A stretch of DNA of 64,000 bases from Sycon ciliatum (Eukaryota; Porifera; Calcarea; Leucosolenida; Sycettidae), in the NCBI RefSeq assembly GCF_964019385.1, contig NC_088644.1:40661859-40725858 (forward strand). Reading direction: 5' to 3'. The notes below the pieces were generated by a model, which did not search any database, was not told where the DNA came from, and was given only the letters and a program-made list of their open reading frames with translations. The position numbers and the translations under genes were made by a program. This document shows positions 11,667 to 23,239 of this stretch, piece by piece. Positions within the stretch are counted from its first letter, which is position 1. Every line of letters begins with the position of its first letter.

Positions 11667-12745
11667 ATGATGGAGCAGCCAAGACTGATCAACTTCAACT
11701 ATTCGTTGAAGAACATTCCTCTGCCTACAGCTGACTCTTACCGGAAGCGCCATATAGGGAATGTCGAGAAAGTCCTGAAAAGAATGTGCTGGATGGCTTT
11801 CTTCTTCAAGAACGGTGGAAATGAGCCAGAACAGGACAGGGACGAGAGTGACAATTTCGGATTCAAGTCACGCAAGTGCCCGCCCGCGCTACCCGAATTT
11901 ACTGCGTTCGAAGATGAAATGCTGAGACCCGTTGAGGGTATCTCGTTCCGGAAGGTTTCGGACCAGTTCCAGAATGAGCTCAGACAAGACGTGGACATGA
12001 TCAAGAAGTCAACGGATGTCTTCGTCCCCGCTGACAAGACCCGGAATATGTACGTACTCGGCCAAGAGAGCCACCAGCAGCTTTTGAGAAACAACATCAC
12101 CAAGCATTACAAAGGCTGCCCCTCTTGATGCATATCATTGAAGAGATTAACACCGAGGTTAAACAAATAGCTGTAAACCTTGGCATTGCGGACCGAGTTG
12201 ATGTCATGCCGACTCATGGCGAAGAAACCATCAAGGATCATAAAGAGAATTTCAGGCAAAGCCTTCCATGCAGATCAATCAACCCTGCGAAAAGTGAGCT
12301 CGGAGCAGTCAATAAACGCATCCTCGATGCTATCCCCGGTAAGCTAACACCGCAAGTCACTCCCAACCTATGGAAAAAGTCCATGTCTGTGATTGAATGG
12401 TTCAAGGGCCTGCAGGACAAGAACAGCCTCTCCTTCATAACGTTCGACATCGTGGAGTGTTATCCCTCGATCACGGAGCAGCTCCTGAGTCTCGCCCTTC
12501 AGTTTGCCAGGGAGCGTGTCTGATCGAGATATCGATATTGGATATCATCCTCCATGCACGGAAGTCCTTGCTGTTCGGAGATGGCGGGAGCTGGGCAAAG
12601 AAGGGCGATACCGGCACCTTTGATGTGACGATGGGCTGCTTTAACGGAGTAGACGTTTGCCATCTGGTCTGGGCTTTTGTCCTCCACAAGCTCGCGAGCC
12701 TGTGTAACAAGCGTATGATCGGGCTGTATAGAGACGATGGACTTA
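11667..12745 (+). pseudogene. Penelope-like reverse transcriptase remnant, frameshifted
   Basis: Three overlapping frames make one reading: 11667-12128, then 12125-12523, then a third frame to about 12745. Visible blocks are FVPADKTRNMYVL (comparable to the DKG motif of Penelope-like elements), DHKENFRQSLPCRSINP, FITFDIVECYPSI (the first catalytic Asp of the palm), DVTMGCFNGVDVC and GLYRDDGL, which is the Y-x-DD box. The same block order occurs in reverse transcriptases common in cnidarian genomes; that comparison comes from memory of the family. Two frameshifts and a sudden end at a small inverted repeat (12744-12881) make it a dead copy. A GIY-YIG tail like the one at 54.6-55.9 kb is not seen here. 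Confidence 0.75.
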
Positions 12746-12881
12746 CACGTTTGGGTGGTTTTCCTTGGCAGCATAGTGGCACATCCATCGGTAGGTGTGG
12801 GTCCATAACCGGGAGGGTCTAGTCCAATCACTACCGGTGGGTGTGTCACTATGCTGCGAAGGAAAACCACCCAAACGTGTA
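12744..12881. repeat. Small inverted-repeat element interrupting the RT remnant
   Basis: About 36 bp at 12744-12779 (ACACGTTTGGGTGG onward) is repeated in inverted orientation at 12845-12881, with about 65 bp between. Its left arm begins just after the YRDDG codons, so it may be a short MITE that cut the retroelement or formed at its junction. No target duplication could be defined. Confidence 0.65.
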
Positions 12882-12910
12882 TGGACCCATACAAAAACTG
12901 GACTAGTGGA

Positions 12911-13500
12911 TCCAAAGGTCATTATTATTTTGTCCGTTTATAGATTTTGACTTCTGACGTCATCACCTTCAAGCCCATATCGGACGCCGTTCGTCCTCGT
13001 TCACAACCTCTTTTAGTACACTCATTAGTTGGTCAGTGTCGAATGCTTTTGATAGGTCAATTCTGAGGATGTGAATATCCCAGTGAAAAGCGTTGGGATT
13101 TGGCAGCCAGCCATGTGTGCGCCCATACAACATCTGACGTTGACCGTCCACTCCGAGTTCACTAGTGGCCATTATGGGTCTCAGCCAGAAACTCCTCCAC
13201 TTTCGGTCTGATCCTTGCGCGGGTTATGAGCGATAGTGCTTTCCCGAGTGTTGTAAGTAGCACTATGGCGGTATGGGCCGGAGATTGGACGGTGGTCCGG
13301 GAGGTTTATCCGGCTTTTGAAGTGGTACATGTATGAGGATCACTCCGCCTACTTCCACTGACTGATGATGGTTAATACACCATTGATAACTGAGGAAAGG
13401 GTAGAAGCCATGGCGTCTCCTGACTCTCCTCCATACTTGAGCAATTCAGCTGGGGTATCGTCTTCTCCAGATACCTTCTTTTTCTCAGTTGTCCCCACCA
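12911..13500 (-). pseudogene. LINE-type reverse transcriptase fragment, minus strand
   Basis: Read on the minus strand, the region contains AELLKYGGESGD, then VPLQKPDKPPGPPSNLRPI-like pieces in shifted frames, then ILRIDLSKAFDTDQLMSVL. These correspond to the start of the fingers and the first palm Asp of non-LTR (LINE) reverse transcriptases. Stops and frame changes separate the pieces, so this is a decayed fragment. It lies directly beside the Penelope-like fragment in opposite orientation, a nest of dead retroelements. Confidence 0.7.
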
Positions 13501-14870
13501 TGGCTGGTTAAAATCGCCCGCATCACATGCTTATTGGCACTATGTCATCGTGATTGTGGAATAATAATAATAATAACAATAATAATACTCGTCCGTTGTT
13601 GAGTTTCATCAGGGTTTTAGCAACTAATGCAAGTGTGACAGTGACCGCGGAGGTGGAACTGTCTGTGCAGGGGCAGGGACAGGGTTCTACCCTTACCCAT
13701 TCTTATTTTTAGCGAACACAGCAGTTTCGTCCTTATCCGTTGGTACAGTCTTACATGTATTTTGAAGTACAGTTACGCTGCGTTATACAAGTACAGCTAT
13801 GCTGCGTTATACATCTGCGTGTACACTACAGTGTAGATTACGGTTTCCGTTCTTATCTGCAAAAATCCAGCCAACACCGTTCTAAAAAATTGGTGAAACT
13901 CTACCCTGGCCTACACCGTTCTTAAAACTGGCCGTTCTTCGGCGCCCGACAGTACATGTACTGTAGCCCAGACATTGGCTTCTACAGGAATAAGCCTGCT
14001 GATCATGCTTAGATGGACATCAATCGCACTAAAAATCAAATAGAAGACAGCAACCCTTATGTAGCCAGGGTCCTAATTTCCACATGATCGCTAAAAGGCA
14101 TAATGGTCCGGATCCAATGGGAAAGCGAAATGTTAGGCTGCTAAGTTCAAATAACACAGCACTGCTATGCGAATCAAGAGTGCGTACACCAGCAGACAAC
14201 AACTATAAAAACAAACATCTGTAGCAAAAGAAGGCCCACACAGAGCACGGCTGCTATAAGACAGAGTACTACGCAGCCACACGGCACAGGGTAGCGTAGT
14301 CAGCCGCTCGGTTTCGTTCCCGAAACGGACACGAACAAGCGGCGATCAAAGTAAGAAGCAATGCCTATAGCAGCACACTGTGACAGAACTAAAATTGAAT
14401 AAAAATATATATATGTTTCATGTGTTGCGTGCCACTAGACGGTTTCATGAATCAGAAGGTACAGCCGTACATATAAGCAGTACGCACTACAGACTAGAGA
14501 AGAAGTCTACAGCAGGCATGTTAGCGTACACTCCAGTATCAGCAGAAAAAAGAAAGAAAGAAAGAGGTTCACTCATTTCACGGCGCGGAGAACGGACAAG
14601 AGCTTAATTAAACGTCACCAGCGAGAGCAATTGTCAACGTTTCTAAAGCAGACCCACCGCTATGGCAGGGTAAAGTCCTGCCCGGGATAGGCAAAGGTAC
14701 TGGACTACAGTTGCAAGCCAAGCCAAGCACCAAGTATAATGGTCACTGCCAGCTCCCAGCATGGGTAGATTGTAGCAGAAGGCAGCAGTAACAGCAGCTG
14801 TAGCTTGCTCGCAGCTATAGCGCATCAACCAGAATCCTCTCCGGTAGACGAAGACTGTGACTGGAGCACT
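13501..14870. other. Intergenic, low-complexity patches only
   Basis: Contains an ATT/ATA-rich microsatellite near 13560-13590 and a short duplicated phrase around 13775-13815 (TGCGTTATACA repeated). No gene or element is recognised. Confidence 0.4.
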
Positions 14871-14871
14871 G

Positions 14872-14970
14872 CCCTCATGGCAGCGAGGGAACGGCGGAGC
14901 TACACCCTCATGGCAGCGAGGGAACGGCGGAGCTACACCCTCATGGCAGCAGGGGAGCAGCGGAGTTACA
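14872..14970 (+). repeat. 33-bp tandem repeat, three copies
   Basis: The unit begins CCCTCATGGCAGCGAGGGAA. Copies start at 14872, 14905 and 14938. The first two are identical and the third has several changes. It reads open in several frames simply because the unit is a multiple of three; I see no gene around it. Confidence 0.9.
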
Positions 14971-15891
14971 CCATCGCACATGCGTCTAGATGTACAAGCC
15001 TTGGATCACCATGGAGTACAAGCCAGTATTCACATCAGTTCAAACTCACCTAGCACGCACACAAGAACGGACCAGATTGCGTTGCGTCACCATCATGATT
15101 GCTTTTGCTGCAGCACAACAACATCAGGCATGACAAAAAATAGTATGAAATACGGGAATCTGTGAGCAAGTGAAGCCAGCGATGTATGGAGGGGAAGGGG
15201 GTGTCACTCGTGCCAAACCGCAAATATAGTATGCTAGGCCATGCGAAAATGGCCGGACATCGGACATTTCCCGACCGTTTTCGGTCGTTGTCTGGGCGAA
15301 ATATCCGTGCGTCGGACAAAGTGTCCGATCGATCCGAGAAAATACTCCTTGGGCATTCATATGCACGTGGGCGCAGTCAAACGTTCGTTACTCGGCCAAA
15401 TCTTGATCAAATTTAACAATCGAAGCGCTAGATCACTGGTGGTAGAGAAAACTCTCCGTTATCGCCTCGAACAGGTCCGAAGTCTCGTCGAAGAAGTTGG
15501 AGTGAGCGGTGATCGATCGAACTTTTCGAATTTTTGCGCTGCGTGCTGCGAGTCAGCAGTGCATGAAAAAGGGATTTTCCCAGCTTGAGGACAGGCAGCA
15601 CGTGCCAGAACCGGCACGGGGCGAAGCCACGGACAACACGGTAAGCTCACACTCACAAAAAATGAGCAGTTCCAGGCTAACGTTATATCAGGGTAGATTC
15701 AGTGAAATGGCTGAAGGAGACTGATTTCGCCTGAGATCTGGAACTGGACTCGCGTTTGGAGCGCGTTGTGGCGGTCAATGAGTAGTGCTCTTGGCGAGTT
15801 TGGGCTCATTGTATTTCTCTCATTAAGAGCTTTCCAAGGAGCCCAAGATTTTCAAAACAGTAAAGTAGAACCAAAGCCAGATATAGCAAAT
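14971..15891. other. Intergenic; no recognised gene
   Basis: Short open frames occur in both strands but none resembles a known protein or has support from splice signals. Sequence around 15240-15330 is rich in CGGACA-type words and may be an old repeat, without clear boundaries. Confidence 0.35.
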
Positions 15892-15903
15892 AAAGCCAGT
15901 TAT

Positions 15904-16244
15904 TTAAAGAGTCGGCGTGGCGAAAGCAATTTTATTAGTGCAATTAAGAGTATAATCGATGCAGACATGGCCAGACAACAACGAGTTCATGGAAATTTTT
16001 AAGGATTTTTATGTTATTCAAAATCGATTTTCGTGTTCCGCTCATCAGTGAATAGTATCGGAACTGAGGGTACTGTGTACAAAAAATAGAACATTTTATA
16101 ACAGCATAATTAAAAGTGTGAACAAAAAAAAAGGAAGTGCAACAGCATTACATAATAGGTGTTAAACATAGTGCTAACATATTTCCATGAACTCGTTGTT
16201 GTCTGGCCATGTCTGCATCGATTATACTCTTAATTGCACTAATA
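15904..16244 (-). mobile_element. Truncated retroelement 3' end with an inverted partial duplicate, 12-bp TSD
   Basis: Bases about 15904-16187 are the reverse complement of the 3' end of the element at 54615-55955 (matching about 55640-55918). Bases about 16187-16244 repeat part of the same 3' end in the opposite (+) orientation. The unit is bounded by AAAGCCAGTTAT at 15892-15903 and again at 16245-16256, a 12-bp target-site duplication. Head-to-tail or inverted partial copies with target duplications are known for Penelope-like elements. A twin-priming event is another explanation, but the two pieces cover the same segment, which simple twin priming does not produce. Confidence 0.75.
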
Positions 16245-16256
16245 AAAGCCAGTTAT

Positions 16257-17072
16257 GTTGGAAATTGAATGTGCATTTTCAGGCAAGAAGCTCATGCTGT
16301 GCGAGTGGCCACTTGTGACAAGTGGACTGCTGAGCGCGCGGGTCAAGGACCTTTCGACACCCATTTTGATTGGAGTATGAGAGATGCGAAGACGATCGTG
16401 CAGGGGTGGTGCTTAGATGCAAGGTTTGTGTGCGGTTCGCATTTTTGGACGAAAATGCCTCGGAGACCTTCATTGTTGGGTGAGAAATTTGAAAACGTCG
16501 GCTTTCAAGAACATGTGTGGCAAAAGGGTATGCCCGGGCATGTCCGATCGAGAAGTGTCAGGACATTATGTCAGAACGACCATGATTTGCGATTGCATGC
16601 CCTGATATGCCATACCGCCCTAATGAAAAGCGTGATCATCTTTGGGTACGGAGTCATGGGTTTTCGTGTGCGTATGATACGAAGCCTACCAGTCATCATC
16701 ATCATCATGGCACGTAAGTGACGTAACGCTGCGTTATTGGTGCCATATACTGCAAGGCCATGACACTACAAACAAAGAACTGTGCACTCAAATGTGGCAT
16801 TTCTATCCGGGGGGTACCATCGATATGTACGCCCTGTGCCCAAAACGAGTACAGCTGTGGGAATCCATAGCAGACACAAAAGATCGCACACTTACGGACT
16901 CTCCAGGAGACTAATAGGCACAATACAGACTGACCTACGCAGACCAGAAGGGTCCCTCACCAATGAAACCTATCCACCACTGTGAGTATCACGACCTCAA
17001 TCAATCACCAGGCAACATAATCAACTGACAGAAAGATGTGTGCGTGTGTGTGTGCCGTGATACTGGTCTCAC
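16257..17072. other. TAF9: Region 3' of the last recognised TAF9 exon
   Basis: The gene's remaining C-terminal exon(s) should lie here or further left. A minus-strand stretch near 16945-16985 is framed by acceptor- and donor-like signals, but its translation does not resemble the family, so it is not called. No other gene is recognised. Confidence 0.3.
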
Positions 17073-17257
17073 CTTTGAAGGCTTTACATGCTTGACTTGG
17101 AAGTTATTTCCGAGAAGGCAATAGCGCTCGGCGGGCAATCTCTGGCCGTTCTTTTCGACAATGGCCGGCAGTGGCTTTTCATTCTTCTCCTTAGCTAGCT
17201 CCAACATAAACTATGTAGAAAGGGGAAACATAGAGGTATGCACAGAGAGAAACACGC

Positions 17258-17298
<41 letters not shown>

Positions 17299-20200
17299 CA
17301 CCACATACGCATACACACGCACACACACACACACACATGTACTCGCAAACACCAAACAAACAAGGAGGATAAGGATTACATGATGGGCGCCGGTTGAGGC
17401 AGATGAAATTCACGGTGCGGGTAGTTGATACGTACCACACCCGTAAGATCCGCTAGGGCACATCGCAGAGCCCAGGACTTTACCCGTTACAATTTTGAAA
17501 TGTGGTTCAACCCTGGGAGGCCGAAATCTACACGTGCCGAAAATGTGTAGACTTAGCTGTGTTCACAACTGGCGCGTGGACGCGGTACGCTTGCGGTTCA
17601 TGCGTGCCCAAACGCGCGCTCAGGCTTTCACAAAAAACAGCAATTCGACTCGTACTCAGGGCGTGCGAAGCCCGGGGTACTAATTTTTTGACCCCGCCAG
17701 TCAAGGTGATTGGTTTGTACACTGGTACGCACCTGACACGCGCTGAAAATTCCAACAGGTTGGAATTTCCATTTCGGCGCGTTTCCATACGCATGGCGCC
17801 CCATAAGCCAGCAAAATAATTATGCACAAACGCGTGGTTTCACGCGTACACGCGCCAGTTGTGAACACAGCTTTACAGTATGTCAACTCTATGCGTGTAC
17901 TGTGCATACAATTCTAAACTCACCTCACGTGGCGGTGGTCCCACAAAAGAATGTTCAGCAACTATATTGACCGCCACTTTCGCATCCTGTGCATCAATTG
18001 CCGCCTTGCCGGCATGGTCTGAAAGCACTCGAGCTTCTTCCAAAACTGTTGTTACGTGTCCTGCAGCGAAGCACGCACACGCACGCACACGCACACACAC
18101 ACACACACACGTACATGCAAGTGCATACCTCGTCACACTTTCAACCGACCCATTGCTGAATGCAATGACAGTGAACTAAGCTAGGCATGGCTATTGCAGC
18201 TGGAGTTGCACCATTCACCAGCTTCCAAAGCTGAAAATTGATCACTCCTAAGCTGGTCTTACACCACACAGTTTGCAGAAGATGCTTTCCGACAAGTGAA
18301 TTTCTACAGTTGGCTCTCTTGCAATCTGTGCCCCTCTCAACAAACACACAGGCAATCCTACTCATACAGTACTCACTCGACTAGAGCCCTCTCTTGAATA
18401 GTGCCCCCCCCCCCCCCCAGCGTGTCATCAAGCACATGTGACATTTTGGTGTTGCTTCGCTAATGTTCTTGTCCATGTCAATCTTTCTTCTTCGTCTTCT
18501 GGGTTTTGTGCTGGATGACGTCAATGTACCAGCATGGAAGAAATAGTACCTTCTCTTCAAAAGTGCCCCAGACACTGGGCACTACACCAATCGTGCGCGA
18601 GTACAGCATATGCCGCACACACATTTCTCATTGCGGGGTGAATGTGGCAAAGACAGCTCTAATTGCAAAACAATGTTACATTTTCACCAGCATGTAGAAA
18701 TTTGTCGTACAGCCAAACCTCATTAGGACGAACACTGATAAGGCGAACTTTCCTTTAGTACGAACTAGGACCAATCATATGGTTGGCCTGGCATCATATC
18801 AAGTCAAAATTATTCGTTTACGACAAACTCCTGTACGGCGAACGTTCGTGAAGACGAACTAATTCAAGCGAGATTTGAACAAAATCAACGTGTAGTTCGG
18901 TCCCTGTGGGTGCGCTGGTCGTAGTTTTTTCCGATATTTGAGGCATCTTGTACTGGCGAAACATGTTACAAGGCGGAGGACATGCTGTCATAAATTCATT
19001 GCACATTGTACTTACCTTCCTGCTGGGTTATGTTATGAAAAAATGTTATACATTTGCCACAGCATGCACCTTCACTTAAATACAATCCGTATGACATGCA
19101 TATCAATTTTTTGTTAGGTCTGGATAAGAAGAACTCCGGATAAGACAAACAAACTTGCTCGGTCCCTTGAAGTTCGTCCTAACGAGGTTTGACTGTACAT
19201 GTAAGGGCTCGTCCCTAAATATCGAACTTTTTCATTTTTTTGAAATTTTTCACAAAACGATATATTTTCGTTATGGGCTGGTAGGGAGTTGACCAATTTC
19301 GTTTCAGAAAACTTCGATACATGTATTGTACATGGTCCGTACGAGCAGTGTCACATTTGCGACTTTTGTTGTATATGCATGTTAGACTCCGGCGGATTAT
19401 GCTCGCAAAAATCATGGAATTATGCTTTCATGGATGCTCGCATTTATGCTCGCAAAACCCTCACATTATGCTTTGGTATGTGGGGATACTTATTGAAGTT
19501 ATTCACTGTGTTGTACTTAAGCGGGGTTCATAGAAGCTTTTTGCGATGCGACACGCGATGCGACTGCCGCGAAACCGGGAAAGCCATACCAAGGACTTAG
19601 GTGGCCATGCATGCTAGAGGTCAACATAGAAAAGAGAAAAATTAATACCGTATTACATTTCTATTCATTTGAAACTCGGGTATTGAGCCAATAATAAATG
19701 TAGAAAGGAAAAAAGGACATATGGAAACGAGTTAAGACTGTAGCTTGTGCTCATTTTAGTTGTGCTTACCTTCCCCTCCATCCATTAGATCAAATCATTC
19801 AAATGCATACACCAGCATCGATATTTGCAATGGGAGTTGGCCATAAGATTATAGCCTGCACAGTCATGGCTGCTAACATCCAAAGGTCATGACTTCGCAT
19901 CATGCATAATGTACATGAACACGTACATGTAGAGTTTTGCGGACTACCCGTCGCTATCTCGCCCCGAGATACCAGATAAAGGCTGATTCACTCGCATCTT
20001 CTGCTAATGTACTGTGTCGGTGTGAGAAAGAACTTTGAAGAAGACGACTTCGAGCATACAACAATGTATTGCCATTATTTCTACCCTGCTTTCCACTCAC
20101 GGAATCACTGTCTGTATGACCTAACCCTTTACCACGCAGACCACCAGCACAGATCGGGTATATGTACATTGTATTGTACACAATTGTGTAGCCTACATAC

Positions 20201-20796
20201 TAGAACTGGGGCAAGGTACTGAGCAAGTGTACATGCTGTAGTGGACTGCTGAGAATATCTGCCCTGTGTGAATGTATTTCTCAGCTTGCTACATTCTGAA
20301 GAGCTCTCAGCACCCAGTCATGTGCGTACCGACGGCACCACTGTTGACCATCGTGTAAAATATCCCCTACTTTAGAATTTCATGCCAGTTGGAGAAAGTG
20401 CCCCGTTGTCGGATGACTACCAGCTGACACGCAACACTGTACGTCCTTCCTTGTAAGTTGTAACACACGGGAAATGTAATTAGTCTATTTTGAGAATGTC
20501 AATTGATGTCACATCCGTGTAGCACACTCAGCTACATGTATACGTAGACCTATGCCGTCTTTTTCGGTTGTAATCAAGTACTCAAGATTGGAAGATTGCT
20601 AACAATACTTACTGTATGTAAACTCCAGCATTTGGCGAACAACCTGTGGCTCGTATTCCAGAACACCCATCTCTTTGAGAATTGCTGACATAACAAGGGC
20701 ATCTTTGGGACAGCCGGCGTTTGCCTGACCATGTGCTCCACTACTGCCATCGTTCACAATGCCTGCACTCGTGGAGTTGCCACCCGTCGACGCCAT
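17073..20796 (-). CDS. TAF9: TAF9, TFIID/SAGA histone-fold subunit (3' exon missing)
   Basis: Three coding exons on the minus strand: 20796-20613, 18060-17924 and 17210-17073, giving 153 codons with matching phases (1, 0, 0) and GT-AG borders. I start at the ATG at 20796; the frame extends upstream only to a GTG. After a short Ser/Gly/Asn-rich N-terminus, [20 protein letters not shown] begins the histone fold. [17 protein letters not shown] and [13 protein letters not shown] complete it. Next come [15 protein letters not shown] and [13 protein letters not shown], the conserved block after the fold in TAF9. TAF9 pairs with TAF6 in TFIID and SAGA for RNA polymerase II initiation. The acidic C-terminal tail seen in some orthologues was not found. 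Intron 1 holds a pogo-like MITE (18710-19195) and intron 2 holds another MITE (17555-17872). UG repeats lie close to two acceptors. Confidence 0.92.
17252..17338 (+). repeat. (CA)n microsatellite in TAF9 intron 2
   Basis: Alternating CA with a few CG and TA interruptions. Read on the gene strand it is (UG)n ending roughly 45 nt before the acceptor of the third TAF9 exon. Confidence 0.9.
17555..17872. mobile_element. MITE with ~24-bp TIRs in TAF9 intron 2
   Basis: The ends are inverted copies of AGCTGTGTTCACAACTGGCG, about 318 bp apart. A clean target duplication is not visible (flanks CTT and TTA). The interior has AATT-rich palindromes and no coding capacity. Confidence 0.75.
18066..18113 (+). 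repeat. (CA)n microsatellite abutting a TAF9 splice acceptor
   Basis: On the gene strand this is a (UG)n/(CG) tract that ends within about 15 nt of the CAG at 18063-18061 preceding exon 2. Confidence 0.9.
18710..19195. mobile_element. pogo/Tigger-like MITE, TA target site
   Basis: TIRs CAGCCAAACCTCATTAGGAC and the complement of CAGTCAAACCTCGTTAGGAC are flanked by TA on both sides. Repeated CGAAC words next to the TIR are typical of Tigger-like Tc1/mariner elements. Length 486 bp with no transposase. Lies in TAF9 intron 1. Confidence 0.82.
19527..19600. repeat. Fragment of a TGCGATGCGAC-type repeat
   Basis: GCGGGGTTCATAGAAGCTTT followed by GCGATGCGACACGCGATGCGA. Similar words recur inverted at 24190-24477 and 27440-27675, so this appears to be a piece of a dispersed MITE family. 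Confidence 0.55.
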
Positions 20797-21091
20797 TGAA
20801 AACGCATAGGTCAGGCGATGGACGCCTCGAGGCTCAACACCTATCTCTCTATCATCGCACAAATCGTCCTCAAACACATTTTGTCTGAACCACTTCTCAC
20901 ATTCAGCTTATTTCGCGATTATCATGGTACTTTGCACAAAAATCCTTAGCGTAAAAATCAAGAGAAAACATACGAAAAAATGACGAAAATTGTATGAGAG
21001 TCATAACAATACGACTTCTTGACAAAATGATAGCGATTTCGTATATCTGTGCGCATGCTCTCTCTGGACGTTCCTTCTTCAACCATCAAAA
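20797..21091. promoter_or_regulatory. Shared TAF9/RPS11 divergent promoter region (295 bp)
   Basis: The ATG codons of TAF9 (-) and RPS11 (+) are only 295 bp apart and point away from each other, so both promoters must lie here. Pyrimidine-rich sequence just before the RPS11 start (TTCCTTCTTC) is compatible with a 5' TOP-type leader as in ribosomal protein genes. No TATA box is obvious at a useful distance. The function is inferred from arrangement only. Confidence 0.6.
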
Positions 21092-22896
21092 ATGGCGGAG
21101 CAGGTTGGTAGTTTTTCGTCTTGTTCAAGTACCTGAAGACTTTGAAATAAGGAAGAAATGGCTTATTGTTTGTGCCGTGCAGACCGAGAAAGCTTTCCAG
21201 AAGCAGCCTACGGTCTTCTTGAACCGCAAGGCGGTTCCAGGCCAAAAGAAGACTTCTCGCTTCGTGCGTAATGTTGGGCTAGGCTTCAAGACCCCTCGCG
21301 AGGTAATTGCAGAGTTGTGATGGAGAAACTTGGGAATGGAGGACGTTACTGATACCATGTTGTGTAATTGTATTGCCTTGCATAGGCCGAGGAGGGCACA
21401 TACATCGACAAGAAGTGTCCATTCACTGGAAATGTGAGCATTCGTGGTCGCATTTTGACTGGTGTCGTTGCTTCAATGAAGATGAAGCGCACCATTGTCA
21501 TCCGCCGTGACTACTTGCACTACATTCGCAAGTACAACCGTTATGAGAAGCGCCATAAGAACATCAGCGCTCACTTGTCGCCCTGCTTCCAGTGAGTATA
21601 GCTTGCTTCTAATTTTGTTTAAAATTTATTTTAGAAAATTTTGTGAAGACTTGCAAATATTGACAATTGTTACTGACATCGCAAATCATTCACCGATTTA
21701 ATAATGGTGTAGTACAAGTCATGCTTCCATTGTAGTTGCATGTTACATAATGTAGTGCTCATCGTCATGCACTGTTCTTGAGCCACGTGTCAAGATCATT
21801 GTATGCTAGTATTTGTTTCAACAAGTGGGGTAATAATGTTTTTTTGATATTACAAATGTGCATGGTCAAGATCAAGTGTTCAGTGTCGTGCATATCGTAT
21901 ACCCGAGCATTTTCTGTTGCACGGAGTCGTCTATCTGTTTTCTGAACACCCTAGTACAACCATATGCTTTTATTAGTTTGTGTAACCCTGGTTTATTATT
22001 CAGTAAACTTGCCCTAGCCAATGTGCAACCTCCTTTATGCCGGATAGTACTGTTAGTCAGTATTAGGATAACCACATGGCTGTTATTGTAGTCAGTTTGC
22101 GGCCAAGAGTGTATTTCCGCATCCATGGAGCATAAGTACTGACCACAGTCAAGTTTGTTGTTTGAGTTATAAATGAGGATCCCGGTTACACCCTATCGTG
22201 TTTATTGTTACGCTCGGGATGGGAAGTTTCTGTGTGCATCAGTCGCCTTTCGTGTGCCAAACTATGCATGACAATCCCTTGGGTAGAGGGTAGATTGGTT
22301 ATGTAGTCCACTTGGGATTCTGTATTAGCACAGTATGTGTACTTGTCATTCTCTGTGTATTCTTGCTTTTGGGAGTTGCATCTAGGTGTACTCCTTTCCT
22401 TTCACATTGCCCATCATGCTGCACTTGATGGCTTTGATTTAGCTCTCGCAATTGCCCAATAGCGAGGGGTTCTATGTCTGTGCTCTTGCCTGAAGTTTGC
22501 ACTGGCATTCTTTCTACTGAAGATGCAGTATTGTACTGTGTTTGTTGCTTGTCTGTGTGCATGCGTATCGACTTAATGCAGTTTCGGTTTGTGGTGCCGG
22601 TGCTGCATGTCATTAGTGTGTGTGCTTGTGCCTTGTGTTATTTCTGTGTGGGAGTCATTATGTTCTGGCTGTGTGTGAGCTGGCAATATGACTTCCTCTG
22701 TATCATATCAACCTTGTGTGAACCTGTGTGTTAACCGTGCTTGTGGTTCATTCGTGTTTTCCTTTGTTACAGGGATGTACAACTCGGTGACATTATCGTC
22801 GTCGGACAATGCCGACCTCTCAGCAAAACAGTCCGCTTCAATGTGCTGAAGGTCCAGCGATCTGCCGCAGGCAAGAAGTCTTTCAAGAAGTTCTAA
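21092..22896 (+). CDS. RPS11: 40S ribosomal protein S11 (uS17)
   Basis: Four coding exons: 21092-21103, 21183-21302, 21386-21591 and 22773-22896, totalling 462 nt and 153 residues plus TAA. The protein begins [16 protein letters not shown] and includes [52 protein letters not shown] and [17 protein letters not shown], the hallmark order of eukaryotic S11 (human 158 residues). The protein binds 18S rRNA in the small subunit body. The first exon encodes only four residues, a layout common in ribosomal protein genes. Intron 1 is just 79 nt. All introns are GT-AG. The 3' splice sites of exons 2-4 end GCAG, ATAG and ACAG. A poly(A) signal follows 12 nt after the stop. Confidence 0.97.
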
Positions 22897-22907
22897 GCTC
22901 CCTTTCT

Positions 22908-22913
22908 AATAAA
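22908..22913 (+). terminator. RPS11: AATAAA poly(A) signal of RPS11
   Basis: Perfect AATAAA 12 nt after the TAA stop. The short 3' untranslated region is typical of ribosomal protein genes. Confidence 0.8.
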
Positions 22914-22995
22914 AAAGGCAAAAGAACTCCACAGTTTGTTGTTTTGTTCGTTCATGTGGAGTGTGTTCCCTTATTCATTGCGCTGAGTTTGCATG

Positions 22996-23239
22996 GTCCC
23001 AAGAGTGCAACTCCAGCTATGGGGTCTGCGACGGCAGAAGTTCACATCACGTGATGAACCCGTGCGCATTATTTGCACTCTGTCCGTGATAGATACAGGG
23101 CTCCACGCAACCCAGCTTGGTGCTCAACTCTCTTGTGGCCACAGTTTGCCAGCGTAACCTTTTGAACCAAGACGCGTGCTGTGAAGTTCTGCCGTCGCCG
23201 CACAGCATGGAGGTTGTGCAGGCAGTTGCACACTCTTGG
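22996..23239. repeat. Inverted-repeat element, CAAGAGT family
   Basis: CCCAAGAGTGCAACT at the left is mirrored by AGTTGCACACTCTTGGG at the right. Inside, GACGGCAGAAGTTCACA is mirrored by TGTGAAGTTCTGCCGTC. Related termini recur at 23271-23300, 23826-24104 and 58442-58744. Confidence 0.7.

Noticed and set aside
16945-16985. Possible extra TAF9 exon
   Set aside because: Splice-like signals are present but the translated residues do not resemble the TAF9 region after LPAERYCL.
20797-20877. Longer TAF9 N-terminus starting at 20877
   Set aside because: That start codon is GTG. The first ATG in frame is at 20796, and family members have short N-termini before PKDA.
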